This document shows positions 5,930 to 14,356 of a DNA stretch of 22,044 nt, piece by piece. Location: NCBI GenBank assembly GCA_020849725.1, contig JADLAZ010000256.1, forward strand, positions 1 through 22,044, written 5' to 3'. The notes beneath the pieces were generated by a model, which saw only the letters and a program-made list of their open reading frames with translations, did no database searches and was not told the origin of the DNA. The position numbers and the translations under genes were made by a program. Within the stretch, counting starts at the first letter, position 1, and each line of letters starts with the position of its first letter. The DNA is from Chloroflexota bacterium. Its GTDB lineage: Bacteria; Chloroflexota; Chloroflexia; Thermomicrobiales; JADLAZ01.

Positions 5930-8353
5930 ATGATCTTCTGGTGGCGTGGAATGCAGATCGCGGTTGTCGTTGGGCTGCTGGCGGGCCTGGTGGCCGTGCA
6001 GGGTCCGACCGCACTCGCCGTCGACACGATCGCCGTCACGCCCAGCGCGACGACGGTGGCGCAGTACGACCTCGTCGAATGGACCTTCACCCTACCGCGC
6101 GCACACAGCAACCCGTACGACGCCGATCAAGTTGATGCGCGCGCCATCATCACCACGCCAAGCGGGGTGACCGAGCAAGCGGCAGCCTTCTGGCATGAGA
6201 CGGTCATCTACGCTGACGCCGGCAACGATGACTACAAGGTCGTGCCGAACTCCGGCGTCTGGAAAGTGCGCTACGCGCCGCGCCAGCCCGGCGCCCACAC
6301 TTATCGGATCGAGGCGCGCGACGCGGCTGGCACGATGGCCTCGGCGACGGCCAGCTTCAATGCTACTGCCGCCGCCGCGCGCGGCTACGTCCGCGTCGAT
6401 CCTCTGAACCCGACGCGGTTCGTCTACGACAATGGCCAGCCATTTATCGCTCGGGGCACAAACCTGAGCTGGAATCAGCAGGTCAGTGACTACAGCGCCC
6501 ATTTCGCCGGCTTCCAACAGGCGAAGATGAATTTTGCCCGCATCTGGATCCCGTTTCCATCGGGGAACTTCACACTGGAGTGGACCGGCACCAAGCAGAT
6601 CAGCAACGTCGACACGGTGAGCTTCCAGGGGCTAGGCCGCTACAACCAGGATGACGCCTACAAACTGGACTGGCTCTTCCAGCAGGCGCGCGCCCACGAC
6701 ATCACGCTGATGCTGAGCCTGATGACACACCACAACTTTATCAACTGGGCGGCTGAGAATCCCTACAACCCGCTGCTGGGCGGCAACGCGCGCAACTTCT
6801 GGACGAACGCCGAGGCGAAGCGTCACTTCCGCAACTACGTCCGCTACATCGGCGCCCGCTACGGCGCCTACACCAGCCTGGGCATCGTCGAATACTGGAA
6901 CGAGCTGGACGATGGCGTCACCCGGCCCAGCACCAGTGTCATGACGGCCTGGCACCAAGAGATGGTCGATACGCTCCACGCCGCCAGCCCGCGCCGGCCG
7001 CTGACGACGACCAGCTTCAAATCGGAGGGCAAGTCCTGGAACGACCCGACCGGCTATGACTCGTTTCTGTCGCTGCCGATGCTGGACGTCGCCCAGGCGC
7101 ACCACTACGACACGTCGGCCGGCGCCACGCACATGATCTGGGGCTGGGCCTACGAGGCGCGCTGGGCCAATGCCAAGTTCAACCGTCCCTACTTCACCGG
7201 CGAATACGGCTACCAGGGCGAGGAGGCTTATCCGGGGGCGAACGGTCCGAAGCTCTACCAGCTCAACCACCACGCCAGTTGGGCGCCGATCATGCATGGC
7301 GGTGCGGCCGGCAGCGCGATGCTCTGGCGGGTCAACTGGTATTTCTACCCACCGGCCGAGTTCCGCGACAACATGCGCCGCTTCGGTGATTGGATCGAGA
7401 GCGAACTGCCCTACCTGCGCCAGATGCAGCACACCTGGGGCGGCGAGAACCAGAATGGCTTCTGGATTGGCGGCTATCGCAAGCCCAACCGCGCCGCGCT
7501 GTACGTGCTGAACAAGGCGGCACGGTGGGACATCGCCAGCAGCGCCTTCGGTGATCTGACCGGCGCGACCTACACGCTGACAGGGCAGGCCAATGGCCAG
7601 TACCGGGTCGAGTACATCGACCCGATGACGCTGGCCAGCCGCGGCAGCAGCACCGTCACCGTCACCAATGGCAGCCTGGTGCTGACCCTGCCCGCCTTCC
7701 GGCGCGATCTGGCGATCAAGGTCTACGACCCGGCCGAGACGCCGCCGGACGTGACTGTGCCGCCGACAGCTACGCCCACGCCCACGCCCACGCCGGCCGC
7801 GCCGACGGCAACCGCCACGACGACGATTGCGCCACCGACTGCGACCGTGCCACCGACTGCGACCGTGCCGACCGGCCCGCCGGCGACGGCGACGCCGTCC
7901 CACACCCCGGCGCCACCCGTTGGCGGCAGCGTGCCGGTCATCGCCATCGCCCAGAGCGCCAACACCGCTGCCGGCGCGCCGGCCACGAACCTGACCGATG
8001 GCAAGACCTGGACCCGCTGGGAGACCGGCTGGTCGACACCGACACGAGCCTGCTTCGTGCTCGATGCCGGCGCGGCGCGGCCGCTGGCAGCGGCGCGCTG
8101 GCAGATCGGGAGCAAGGACTACGCCCAGGCCTTCTCTATCCAGACGCGAACGACCACGCCTCCCGCCGGCGATCCATGCGCCGACGACGCTGATTGGACG
8201 ACCATCGCTGCCCGCAGCGCCGGCCCGGTCTCCAACGCCTGGCAGGACCAGGCGCTGAACGTCACCGCCCGCTACGTGCGCTTTGTCTTCACTAACCCCA
8301 ACCGGGCCGGCAAGCTCGGCAGCTTCAGCGAAGTGCAAGTCACCGGGTCATAG
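5930..8353 (+). CDS. Secreted clan-A glycoside hydrolase with DUF5060 and discoidin-like domains
   Basis: An 807-residue exported enzyme. The ATG at 5930 is chosen over an in-frame ATG at 5756 because AAGGAG precedes it and the protein then opens with a signal peptide (cut likely after ALA30). Residues about 45-125 resemble DUF5060 (YDLVEWTFTL), followed by a GH5-like TIM barrel (about 145-460). YWNELDD carries the predicted acid/base E325, and YFTGEYG carries the predicted nucleophile E425, both normal for clan GH-A. A small beta domain (about 515-600) is followed by a Pro/Thr linker (607-663). The C-terminal 140 residues resemble an F5/8 type C (CBM32-like) domain: NLTDGKTWTRWETG, then ARYVRFVF. 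It probably cleaves extracellular polysaccharide; the sugar is not predictable. The linker contains short DNA repeats. Confidence 0.88.
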   Translation: MIFWWRGMQIAVVVGLLAGLVAVQGPTALAVDTIAVTPSATTVAQYDLVEWTFTLPRAHSNPYDADQVDARAIITTPSGVTEQAAAFWHETVIYADAGNDDYKVVPNSGVWKVRYAPRQPGAHTYRIEARDAAGTMASATASFNATAAAARGYVRVDPLNPTRFVYDNGQPFIARGTNLSWNQQVSDYSAHFAGFQQAKMNFARIWIPFPSGNFTLEWTGTKQISNVDTVSFQGLGRYNQDDAYKLDWLFQQARAHDITLMLSLMTHHNFINWAAENPYNPLLGGNARNFWTNAEAKRHFRNYVRYIGARYGAYTSLGIVEYWNELDDGVTRPSTSVMTAWHQEMVDTLHAASPRRPLTTTSFKSEGKSWNDPTGYDSFLSLPMLDVAQAHHYDTSAGATHMIWGWAYEARWANAKFNRPYFTGEYGYQGEEAYPGANGPKLYQLNHHASWAPIMHGGAAGSAMLWRVNWYFYPPAEFRDNMRRFGDWIESELPYLRQMQHTWGGENQNGFWIGGYRKPNRAALYVLNKAARWDIASSAFGDLTGATYTLTGQANGQYRVEYIDPMTLASRGSSTVTVTNGSLVLTLPAFRRDLAIKVYDPAETPPDVTVPPTATPTPTPTPAAPTATATTTIAPPTATVPPTATVPTGPPATATPSHTPAPPVGGSVPVIAIAQSANTAAGAPATNLTDGKTWTRWETGWSTPTRACFVLDAGAARPLAAARWQIGSKDYAQAFSIQTRTTTPPAGDPCADDADWTTIAARSAGPVSNAWQDQALNVTARYVRFVFTNPNRAGKLGSFSEVQVTGS
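7771..7867 (+). repeat. Short tandem repeats encoding the Pro/Thr linker
   Basis: A run of the 6-base unit CCCACG gives TPTPTP, and the 18-base unit CCACCGACTGCGACCGTG occurs twice head to tail (7832-7849 and 7850-7867), encoding PPTATV twice. The repeats are in frame, so copy changes would only alter linker length. Confidence 0.7.
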
Positions 8354-8385
8354 TCCGGTTCAACAAGCAATACGGCAGTGCGAGC

Positions 8386-8414
8386 TTGAGTCGCCGTGGC
8401 CGGTCATGTACGCT
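8386..8414 (+). promoter_or_regulatory. Candidate promoter of the metzincin gene
   Basis: TTGAGT (8386-8391) and TACGCT (8409-8414) are 17 bases apart and lie about 70 bases before the start codon at 8487. The -35 is good and the -10 mediocre. The rest of 8354-8486 contains no gene. Confidence 0.35.
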
Positions 8415-8486
8415 CATGGGTAGGTCAATGCCCCGCACGCCGGCACCTCCTGTCAGACGCCGTGAAGACAACGGAGAGGGACGCGC

Positions 8487-11400
8487 ATGGTCCGCCTTTT
8501 TTCCGACCTGCGGCGTCAGGTCGCGACGCTGGCAGCCGCCCTCCTCCTGACGAGCGTCCTGGCGCCGGCGTCGGTGGCCGCGCTGGCCGAGCAAACCTGG
8601 CGGGGCTGGCTGGCGGTCCAGGTCGCCGACCCGCCCGGCGGTGCCCAGGAAGCATCGACGACAACGATCTGGTTGATTGATGATCATGGTAACGCGATTG
8701 AGCTTCTGCTAGATCTTGCGATCGCCGTGCCACTGGCGGGACGGGTGGTGGAGGTCAGGGGGGTAGTCGAACGGCCCGCGCAGGCGGCGAGCGCTACGGC
8801 GGCCGGCGTGCGCGCGGTGTTGCGTGTCGTCCAGGTGCGTCCGGTCGGCCAAGCGCCACCCAGCGCGAGCAAGGTCGGCCGTCTGCCCTACATCACCGTG
8901 CTGTGTCGCTTCGCCGATTCGCCAACCGTAACGCCTGCGTCACCTGACTACGTGCGGCGTCTGATGGCCGAGGCCCCGCGCGGTGTCGCCCACTACTGGC
9001 GGCAAGTGTCCTATGGCAAGGTGACACTCGATGGTAGCGCAGTAGTCGGCTGGTACAACCTGCCGCGCCCGCAAGCGGCGTACATGACTGGCCGTTCGCC
9101 CGATTTCTCCCTGCTGGCGCGCGAGTGCCTTGACTTGGCTGATCGTGATATCTCCTTTCCGGCCTTTGCCGGGGTCAACATCGCGGTCAACACCAGCAAC
9201 TTCGATTTTGCTTTCGCCAGCGGGCTGACGGTAGCGCGGGACGGCTCAACGCGTTTCATGCTGGCGACATTTCTGCCGAGTTGGGCGCTCAACACCGGCA
9301 CCATTGCGCACGAGATTGGGCACAACCTGGGGCTGCCACACTCGTCTGGCCCGTACGGCAAGACCTACGACTCGGGCTGGGATGTGATGAGTTCCTCCTA
9401 CCGTCAGCCTGACGTTGACCTGGGCTGGCTTCCGGCGAGCACGATTGCCTATCATCGCGAGTTGGGTGGGTGGTTGCCAGCACAGCGCAAAGCCGTTGTC
9501 AACGCCGGCACCCGCGCAACCGTGCGCCTGGAGCGCCTCGAACTGCCGGCCCGCGACGACAGCCCGCTGGTGGCGGTCGTGCCGATCAGCGCCACCTCCT
9601 GGTATACGGTGGAGGCGCGTCTGGCGGCCGGGTATGACGTCTACGCCCCGAGCGAAGGCGTCATCATTCATGACGTCGTGCCCGGCTTTCAGCGTGACCG
9701 ACGAAACGCTCAGGTAGTAGATGTCGACGCCAACGGGGATGTGAACGACGCCGGAGCGGTATGGACGGTAGGTGAAGTCTTGATCGACGCGGCCAATGGC
9801 ATCCAGATCGCGGTCGTCGCTCGCGACGGCAGCGGCCTCACGGTCGCCATCAGCAACCGTGGCGGACCGCTGGATGGCACGCCGCCACAGATCGTCGCGG
9901 TGACGGCGCCGTCGGTCTCGTCCAGCCAGCGGGTGGTCGCTACAGTGACAGCCACCGACCTGGTCGGGTCCGACGGCCAGGCTGGGTCGGGCGTCGCTGC
10001 TTTCGAGTACAGTCTCGACGGTCAGCGCTTCATCGCTGGCGCGACCATCGCTGCCAGCGTCACGCCTGGCCCACAGCGCGTGCCAATCGATCTGGCGCAC
10101 CCGGCGGCGGGCGGTACGTGGTTGCCCGGCCAGCGGGTCATCAGCATTCGCGCTCGTGATGCGACCGGTAATGTCTCGACTACCTGGTCGAAGCAAGTGG
10201 ACTTCGAGCCGGCGACGACGCAGCGCCGGTACTTAGCCGAGGGCTATACCGGTGGGTCGTTTGATGAGTACGTCACCATCGCCAACCCGTCAGCTGACGC
10301 GACGGCCTTTGTATCGGCGGTCTTTCGCTATGGCGGTGCCACGGTCGGCCCGCTTGGCACGCTACTCGTCGTGGGTCCACGGCAGCGGGTCACGCTCAGC
10401 GTTGATCAGATCGTTGGCGTGGACCGTGCTGTCGCTGTCGAGCTTGAATCGGATCAGGAATTCGTCGCTGAGCGCCCGATGTATTTCGCCAGTTATGGGA
10501 GCGGCGTGACTGGCGGCCACCTTGGGAGCGCCACAGCCGCGGCCCCGGTCTGGTATTTCGCTGAAGGGTACACCGGTCCCGGTTTCGAGGCTTACTTCAC
10601 CATCCTTAACCCCAATTCCCATGGCACGTGGGTTGAGCTTACCTACCAACTCGTAGATGGCAGTGTCCGTGAGCGCGAGGTGTACGTTGGCAGTCATCAG
10701 CGCGTGACGGTGCCAGTTCATCACTCTGACCCGGACCTGGGCGGCATCGGGCCGGACCAAGCTTTTTCGGCAACCGTGGCCGGCAGCGGCGGGGACGATC
10801 TTGTCGTCGAGCGCGTCCAGTATTTCCGTTACGTCGGCAGCATGGGTGCGGTTACGGGCGGCACGGCGACCCTAGGTGCCACGGCGCCGCAGCGCACCTG
10901 GTACTTCGCCGAGGGGTGGACCGGTGATGGCTTCGATCAGTACGTAACCATCCAGAACCCAGGCACCCTGGCTGGCACGGCTACGCTCACGTACTTCATC
11001 GAGCGGCAGAGTCAGCCGGTCACCAGGCAGGTGCCGCTGCCGCCACGCACGCGCACGACGGTGGCGGTCCACCAGCCCCCGTCGCCGGACAATCCAGGCG
11101 GCCTCGGACGGGGCCATGCCAACGCCCTACGCGTCACTAGCGACGTGCCGGTCGTCGCTGAGCGGCCGATGTACTTTCTGTACCAGGCACCAAACCTCGC
11201 ACGGGTTGACGGCGGCCACAGCGTAATGGGAGCGACGCGTGGCGTGGGCGCTGGCGAGCGCGTGCTGCTGGCCGAGGGCTACACCGGCCCGGGCTTTCAC
11301 CAGTACCTCACCTTCCAGAATCCTGAAGGACAATCGGCCGCTATCGAACTGCGGTACCTACAGGCGGATGGCGGCTCGCCGGTCATTCGGTCCCTGGTAG

Positions 11401-11630
11401 TACCGGCGAACCAGCGCGTGACGGTTGCCGTCCACAACTCCCAGGATCCGTCCGGGGCCGGCCTGGGGACCGGTCAGGCGGTGGCCGTTGAGGTGGCCGT
11501 GCTGAGCGCCGGCGATGCCGGCGTGCTCGTGGAGCGGGTGATGTACTTCCGCTATCAGGAGGCGGCCACGGGTGGCACGGCGGCCTTCGGCGTGCCAGTA
11601 GCCCTGGCCGGAGCAGCCGGCCGGCGCTGA
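8487..11630 (+). CDS. Secreted metzincin metalloprotease with four YFAEGYTG repeats
   Basis: A 1047-residue exported protein. ATG 8487 follows GGAGAGGG, and the N-terminus is a signal peptide (cut likely after residue 34). The zinc site is HEIGHNLGLPH with H275, E276, H279 and H285, and the Met-turn is WDVMS with M301, which together define a metzincin (M6/M11-like). Residues about 455-575 look like an Ig-like domain. From residue 580 to the end run four copies of a 105-120 residue unit: each opens with a variant of YFAEGYTGPGFxxYxTxxNP (Ala at 584, 692, 808 and 929) and closes with VxERxMYFxY and a Gly-rich turn. They resemble DUF5719-like repeats seen in surface proteins, but the name is from memory. 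The gene has no LPXTG, so it is secreted or held by its repeats. It converges with the isomerase gene 16 bases away. Confidence 0.88.
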   Translation: MVRLFSDLRRQVATLAAALLLTSVLAPASVAALAEQTWRGWLAVQVADPPGGAQEASTTTIWLIDDHGNAIELLLDLAIAVPLAGRVVEVRGVVERPAQAASATAAGVRAVLRVVQVRPVGQAPPSASKVGRLPYITVLCRFADSPTVTPASPDYVRRLMAEAPRGVAHYWRQVSYGKVTLDGSAVVGWYNLPRPQAAYMTGRSPDFSLLARECLDLADRDISFPAFAGVNIAVNTSNFDFAFASGLTVARDGSTRFMLATFLPSWALNTGTIAHEIGHNLGLPHSSGPYGKTYDSGWDVMSSSYRQPDVDLGWLPASTIAYHRELGGWLPAQRKAVVNAGTRATVRLERLELPARDDSPLVAVVPISATSWYTVEARLAAGYDVYAPSEGVIIHDVVPGFQRDRRNAQVVDVDANGDVNDAGAVWTVGEVLIDAANGIQIAVVARDGSGLTVAISNRGGPLDGTPPQIVAVTAPSVSSSQRVVATVTATDLVGSDGQAGSGVAAFEYSLDGQRFIAGATIAASVTPGPQRVPIDLAHPAAGGTWLPGQRVISIRARDATGNVSTTWSKQVDFEPATTQRRYLAEGYTGGSFDEYVTIANPSADATAFVSAVFRYGGATVGPLGTLLVVGPRQRVTLSVDQIVGVDRAVAVELESDQEFVAERPMYFASYGSGVTGGHLGSATAAAPVWYFAEGYTGPGFEAYFTILNPNSHGTWVELTYQLVDGSVREREVYVGSHQRVTVPVHHSDPDLGGIGPDQAFSATVAGSGGDDLVVERVQYFRYVGSMGAVTGGTATLGATAPQRTWYFAEGWTGDGFDQYVTIQNPGTLAGTATLTYFIERQSQPVTRQVPLPPRTRTTVAVHQPPSPDNPGGLGRGHANALRVTSDVPVVAERPMYFLYQAPNLARVDGGHSVMGATRGVGAGERVLLAEGYTGPGFHQYLTFQNPEGQSAAIELRYLQADGGSPVIRSLVVPANQRVTVAVHNSQDPSGAGLGTGQAVAVEVAVLSAGDAGVLVERVMYFRYQEAATGGTAAFGVPVALAGAAGRR
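10224..11600 (+). repeat. Four-copy protein repeat region of the metzincin
   Basis: Repeat starts (Ala of AEG) are spaced 108, 116 and 121 residues apart. Conserved parts are the opening AEGYTG/AEGWTG, the aromatic F-x-x-Y, an NP turn, a run of QRVTV-like residues, and the closing ERPMYF/ERVMYF. The four copies differ substantially at the DNA level, so they duplicated long ago or are under selection as protein modules. Confidence 0.8.
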
Positions 11631-11646
11631 TGCGTGGTGGCGTGCG

Positions 11647-12504
11647 TCAGGGTCGCTCGCGCTCGATGCCAGCGTCGCGGAAGGCGGCCTCCAGCACAGT
11701 GAAGGACTGCGTGGCCGCCGCCAGCGGGTCGTAGGTCGGTCGGCGCTGGACCATGAGGCTGATCTCCGGCACGATGTACCCGGTGAAGCCGGCCGCCTGC
11801 ATCGCCCGCAGGTAGCCCACAAAGTCGAAGTCACCCTCGCCGGGGATGAGGTACTGGTGGTTGGGCGAGCGCCCGAGCTGATCCTTGACGTGGGTGTGGA
11901 TCGAGCGGCCGTTCGGCACCAACTTCTGGACCGACTCTTCAGTTGGGATGCCCAGCACATCGAAATGGCTAATGTCGAAGTTCACCTTCAGCGCCGGCGA
12001 TGGTACGTGCTCCATCAACCACAGCATCTGGTCGGGTGTCTCGACGATCTGCAGCACGTGTGCCTCGAAGGAGAAGACGACACCGCGCCGCTCGGCCTCG
12101 GCCGCCAGCTGAGCCGTGCTGTCGACCAGTTGCTGCCGGCACGCTGCGTCCTCCCAGTCGCTCGGCTTGCCGCCGGGAATGGTGACGACACAGGGCGGTC
12201 CGGCTGGGTCCGCCCACTCGACGGCGACGTCCATCGCCTTGACCACACGCGCCATGCTGGCCTCGACCACGGCCGGGTCGCCGGCTAGCGTGCCGGGGCA
12301 GGTGACCGCCGGCAGCTCCAACCCGAGCGCCGTCACGCGGGCGCGGATGCGCTGGCGCTCGGCCGGCGTCAACGTGTCGACATCGGTCACCCAGCCCTTG
12401 TGCATCGTGATCTCGATGCCACTGTAGCCGACTGCCGCGATGTGATCCAGCGCCGTGTCGATAGGAACCTTCGGCATGGCCCAGGTCGAAAAGCCGAGCT
12501 TCAT
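11647..12504 (-). CDS. Sugar phosphate isomerase/epimerase (xylose isomerase-like TIM barrel)
   Basis: A 285-residue cytosolic AP-endonuclease-2-like TIM barrel, the family of hydroxypyruvate isomerase, tagatose epimerase and inosose enzymes. The predicted divalent-metal ligands are in the expected order: E147 (FSFEAHV), D177 and H180 (NFDISHFD), H203/H205 (HTHVKD) and E247 (VPEIS). GGKPSDWED and GEGDFDF are further family-like segments. The start is ATG 12504 because GGAGG lies just upstream; a longer open frame to 13095 is rejected since it runs antiparallel in meaning to the NUDIX gene. Exact substrate is unknown. The gene follows the NUDIX gene with 58 bases between. Confidence 0.88.
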   Translation of the reverse strand: MKLGFSTWAMPKVPIDTALDHIAAVGYSGIEITMHKGWVTDVDTLTPAERQRIRARVTALGLELPAVTCPGTLAGDPAVVEASMARVVKAMDVAVEWADPAGPPCVVTIPGGKPSDWEDAACRQQLVDSTAQLAAEAERRGVVFSFEAHVLQIVETPDQMLWLMEHVPSPALKVNFDISHFDVLGIPTEESVQKLVPNGRSIHTHVKDQLGRSPNHQYLIPGEGDFDFVGYLRAMQAAGFTGYIVPEISLMVQRRPTYDPLAAATQSFTVLEAAFRDAGIERERP

Positions 12505-12562
12505 CACATCCTCCGAGAGAGCGAGAACGACGTCACGCGAGTTGCCCCGGCAAGTACGAGCC

Positions 12563-13165
12563 TCAAGCGTTGGGAAAGCGTTGGCCGGGCAGGCCGAACA
12601 GGCGCCAGCCAGGGCGGGCCGGGTCGGGGTTGCGATGGATCGTGTGCAGGCCGGCGCCGCCAGCGAGCGCCGTCTGGATGCCCCAGATCGACAGGTTCTG
12701 CACGCGGTCGTTGGCGGCGATCTCGTCGGGCGAGAAGTAGCCGACGCCGGTGATCTCGTCCTGATCGAAGGTGGGGGCGCGGTCGTCAAGTGGCTCCAGC
12801 CGGAACATGATGTAGACGTTGGTGCTCGGGCCGCCAATCGAGCCGCGCCCGCCGACCGAATGCCGGAAGCCCAGCACGTCGACCACCCGCGCCGGAATGC
12901 CGGCCTCCTCCAGCACCTCGCGCTCGACCGCGTCGACGACCTCCTCGTCGGCCTCGGCGTAGCCGCCAGGGATCTGCCACCAGCCCCGGCCCGGCTCGTG
13001 GCCGCGCCGGATGAGCAGCGCCTTGCCGTCGCGCAGCACGACGCCGCCGACACCGACGCTGAACTCGCCGAAGAAGATGTAGTTGCAGGCGGCACAAGTC
13101 GGGCGCTCGCGGCCGCCGGTCAGCACGGCCACCAGCGGCGCGGCGCATCGAGGACAGTACTCCAC
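12563..13165 (-). CDS. NUDIX hydrolase with N-terminal zinc ribbon
   Basis: A 200-residue protein. Cys4, Cys7, Cys24 and Cys27 (YCPRC, then CAAC) form a zinc ribbon as in the NudC-like NADH pyrophosphatase branch. The NUDIX box spans residues 68-90: GYAEADE, then REVLEEAGI, matching Gx5Ex7REUxEExGU fully. It hydrolyses a nucleoside diphosphate linked to another group; the substrate is unknown. The start is taken as GTG 13165, 5-6 bases after GGAGGG; a GTG six bases earlier overlaps the ribosome site. An open frame extending past 13600 is an antisense shadow of the SixA gene. It is probably transcribed with the downstream isomerase. Confidence 0.88.
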   Translation of the reverse strand: MEYCPRCAAPLVAVLTGGRERPTCAACNYIFFGEFSVGVGGVVLRDGKALLIRRGHEPGRGWWQIPGGYAEADEEVVDAVEREVLEEAGIPARVVDVLGFRHSVGGRGSIGGPSTNVYIMFRLEPLDDRAPTFDQDEITGVGYFSPDEIAANDRVQNLSIWGIQTALAGGAGLHTIHRNPDPARPGWRLFGLPGQRFPNA

Positions 13166-13291
13166 AGACACCCTCCGGTGATAGGCGAGCGTCGCGCGCT
13201 GGCGCGGGCATGGCGCTCGGGCAGGCGGCGGCAGTGTATCATGCCCGGACAGGCGGTGCGACCGGTGCGAACGTAGGGTCAGGGGGAACGC

Positions 13292-13780
13292 TTGGAGCTG
13301 TACATCCTGCGGCACGGCCAGGCCGCCGACCGTGTCACCGGCGGCTACGCCAACGACGCCGAACGTCCGCTGACGACGGACGGCGAGATCGAGGTACTCA
13401 ACGTGGCCGGCGGTCTGGCGCGGGCCGGCGTCGGCCTCGATCTCCTGCTCACCAGTCCGCTGGTGCGGGCACGCCAGACGGCAGAGCTGGTGGCATCGGT
13501 GTTGCCGGCCGGTGATGGCCCGGTGGCCTGCCCCGCGCTGGCGACCGGTGACCTGGCGGCGATCCTGGCGGCGGCCCGCGCCGGCCAGCGGGTGATGGTC
13601 GTCGGGCACAATCCGTCGCTCGGGGAGTTGGCCGGCTGGCTCGCCTTTGGCGACCCGGGCAGCATCGTGCCATTGCGCACGGCCGGCGTGTGCCGGATCG
13701 ATCTGGTCCCGGGCACGGGGCCCGGTGACGGTGACCTGCGCTGGTTGCTGACGCCGCGGCTGGCCGCGCGGCTGTCATGA
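13292..13780 (+). CDS. sixA: Phosphohistidine phosphatase SixA-like
   Basis: A 162-residue histidine-phosphatase superfamily enzyme. LRHGQA holds the catalytic His8 with Arg7, and VVGHNPSL holds the second His near residue 106. TSPLVRARQTAEL contains the conserved Arg. Size and order match SixA, which removes phosphate from phosphohistidine in phosphorelay proteins, although nearby members act on small molecules. The start is TTG 13292 after AGGGGGA. It is divergent from the NUDIX gene, with 126 bases between them and no convincing promoter there. Confidence in the family is high and in the exact substrate moderate. Confidence 0.88.
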   Translation: MELYILRHGQAADRVTGGYANDAERPLTTDGEIEVLNVAGGLARAGVGLDLLLTSPLVRARQTAELVASVLPAGDGPVACPALATGDLAAILAAARAGQRVMVVGHNPSLGELAGWLAFGDPGSIVPLRTAGVCRIDLVPGTGPGDGDLRWLLTPRLAARLS

Positions 13781-13796
13781 CGCAATCGCCAAAATC

Positions 13797-13825
13797 TGTC
13801 CGTACAGGGTATTGACATACGGACA
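13797..13825 (+). promoter_or_regulatory. Inverted repeat around the -35 box at 13812
   Basis: TGTCCGTA (13797-13804) and TACGGACA (13818-13825) are perfect 8-base inverted repeats with 13 bases between, and the TTGACA of the promoter sits in the middle. This is a plausible repressor or activator operator. Confidence 0.45.
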
Positions 13826-13840
13826 CCCCTGTGCTACAGT
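13812..13840 (+). promoter_or_regulatory. Strong sigma70-type promoter in the sixA-ctaC interval
   Basis: TTGACA (13812-13817) and TACAGT (13835-13840) are 17 bases apart. The 12 bases ATTGACATACGG are shared with the promoter at 5491. The predicted start is near 13847. It would drive the leader upstream of the oxidase operon, over 500 bases before ctaC. Confidence 0.65.
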
Positions 13841-13846
13841 GCGTGG

Positions 13847-14115
13847 CAGGACGGACCCGATCGGTTAGGAACCCGGCTCCGACCACCTTCTCCCGGCTTT
13901 TGCCCAGGCGCTTGCGAGAGTGTCCGCGCGAACCGGGGGCTGCCTGGGGCGATCGCGCGGCTTTCGGGTCGTGTAACTGGCGCCAGGTAACGCGGCCACC
14001 ATGCTGGTGCTGACTGAAGCGCAGGTTCAGTCAGCCGAAGCAACGGGCGTCAGCCCGGCGGCGGTCGTAGTGGTGGGCGGCAGACGGCCCGGCCAGTCGG
14101 GTCCGCCTCTTTATT
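13847..14115 (+). ncRNA. Structured leader or small RNA ending in a terminator, family unknown
   Basis: No convincing gene lies in this interval. It has CCCAGGC (13903-13909) pairing with GCCTGGG (13942-13948); a perfect 10-bp stem, GCTGACTGAA with TTCAGTCAGC, around a 7-base loop (14009-14035); and a terminator-like end (14076-14115). CGGACCCGA at 13852-13860 is perfectly complementary to TCGGGTCCG at 14097-14105, so the transcript ends could pair. I recognise no known riboswitch, RNase P, tmRNA or 6S core. It may be an attenuated leader of the oxidase operon or an independent small RNA. Confidence 0.4.
14076..14115 (+). terminator. Terminator-like hairpin before the oxidase operon
   Basis: GGCG (14076-14079) and GGCCCG (14086-14091) pair with CGGGTC (14098-14103) and CGCC (14104-14107) around a 6-base loop, followed by TCTTTATT (14108-14115). 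A 6-base bulge interrupts the stem. The T-rich end on the plus strand is unusual in this GC-rich window. Confidence 0.5.
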
Positions 14116-14221
14116 GCTGGTCGGGCCGGCACGGGGCGTCATCGTGCGCGTCAGGCACGTGTCGCGGCGGCTTCCAGCGTCCGCCGCAGGTACGAAATGC
14201 GCGCATCCGGCCGCCGCGCGC

Positions 14222-14251
14222 TTGACGGCTTTCCGGCTCGCCTGTTACAGT
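14222..14251 (+). promoter_or_regulatory. Candidate promoter of the cytochrome oxidase operon
   Basis: TTGACG (14222-14227) is followed after 17 bases by TTACAG, or after 18 by TACAGT (14246-14251). The predicted start near 14257 lies about 100 bases before ctaC, downstream of the terminator-like hairpin. The bases up to 14356 hold only the GGGGAG ribosome site. Confidence 0.5.
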
Positions 14252-14356
14252 CCTCAGACGCTGGGGTTTGCCCCTCATTCCGGTGGTGGGGGCAACTCGG
14301 CTGGGTGAGATGGTATTCGCGCGCTGACAATCACGCGGCAGACGTGGGGAGACAGC

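Noticed and set aside
7771..7867. Short direct repeats that could suggest a CRISPR array
   Set aside because: The repeats are in-frame codon repeats of a Pro/Thr linker, with no spacers and no cas genes.
6632..8338. Minus-strand open frame of over 560 codons
   Set aside because: Antisense to the glycoside hydrolase, whose domains and active-site residues are clear. The composition is low-complexity Gly/Arg/Val.
13166..13609. Upstream extension of the NUDIX frame
   Set aside because: It overlaps sixA in antisense and has no family similarity; the zinc ribbon begins right after a good ribosome site at 13165.
13847..14115. Known structured RNA (tmRNA, RNase P RNA, 6S, cobalamin, TPP or c-di-AMP riboswitch)
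   Set aside because: I looked for the conserved cores of these families and found none.
14001..14225. 74-codon frame in the leader before ctaC
   Set aside because: No ribosome site, it runs through the 10-bp hairpin and terminator-like structure, and the peptide looks non-protein-like after about 30 residues.
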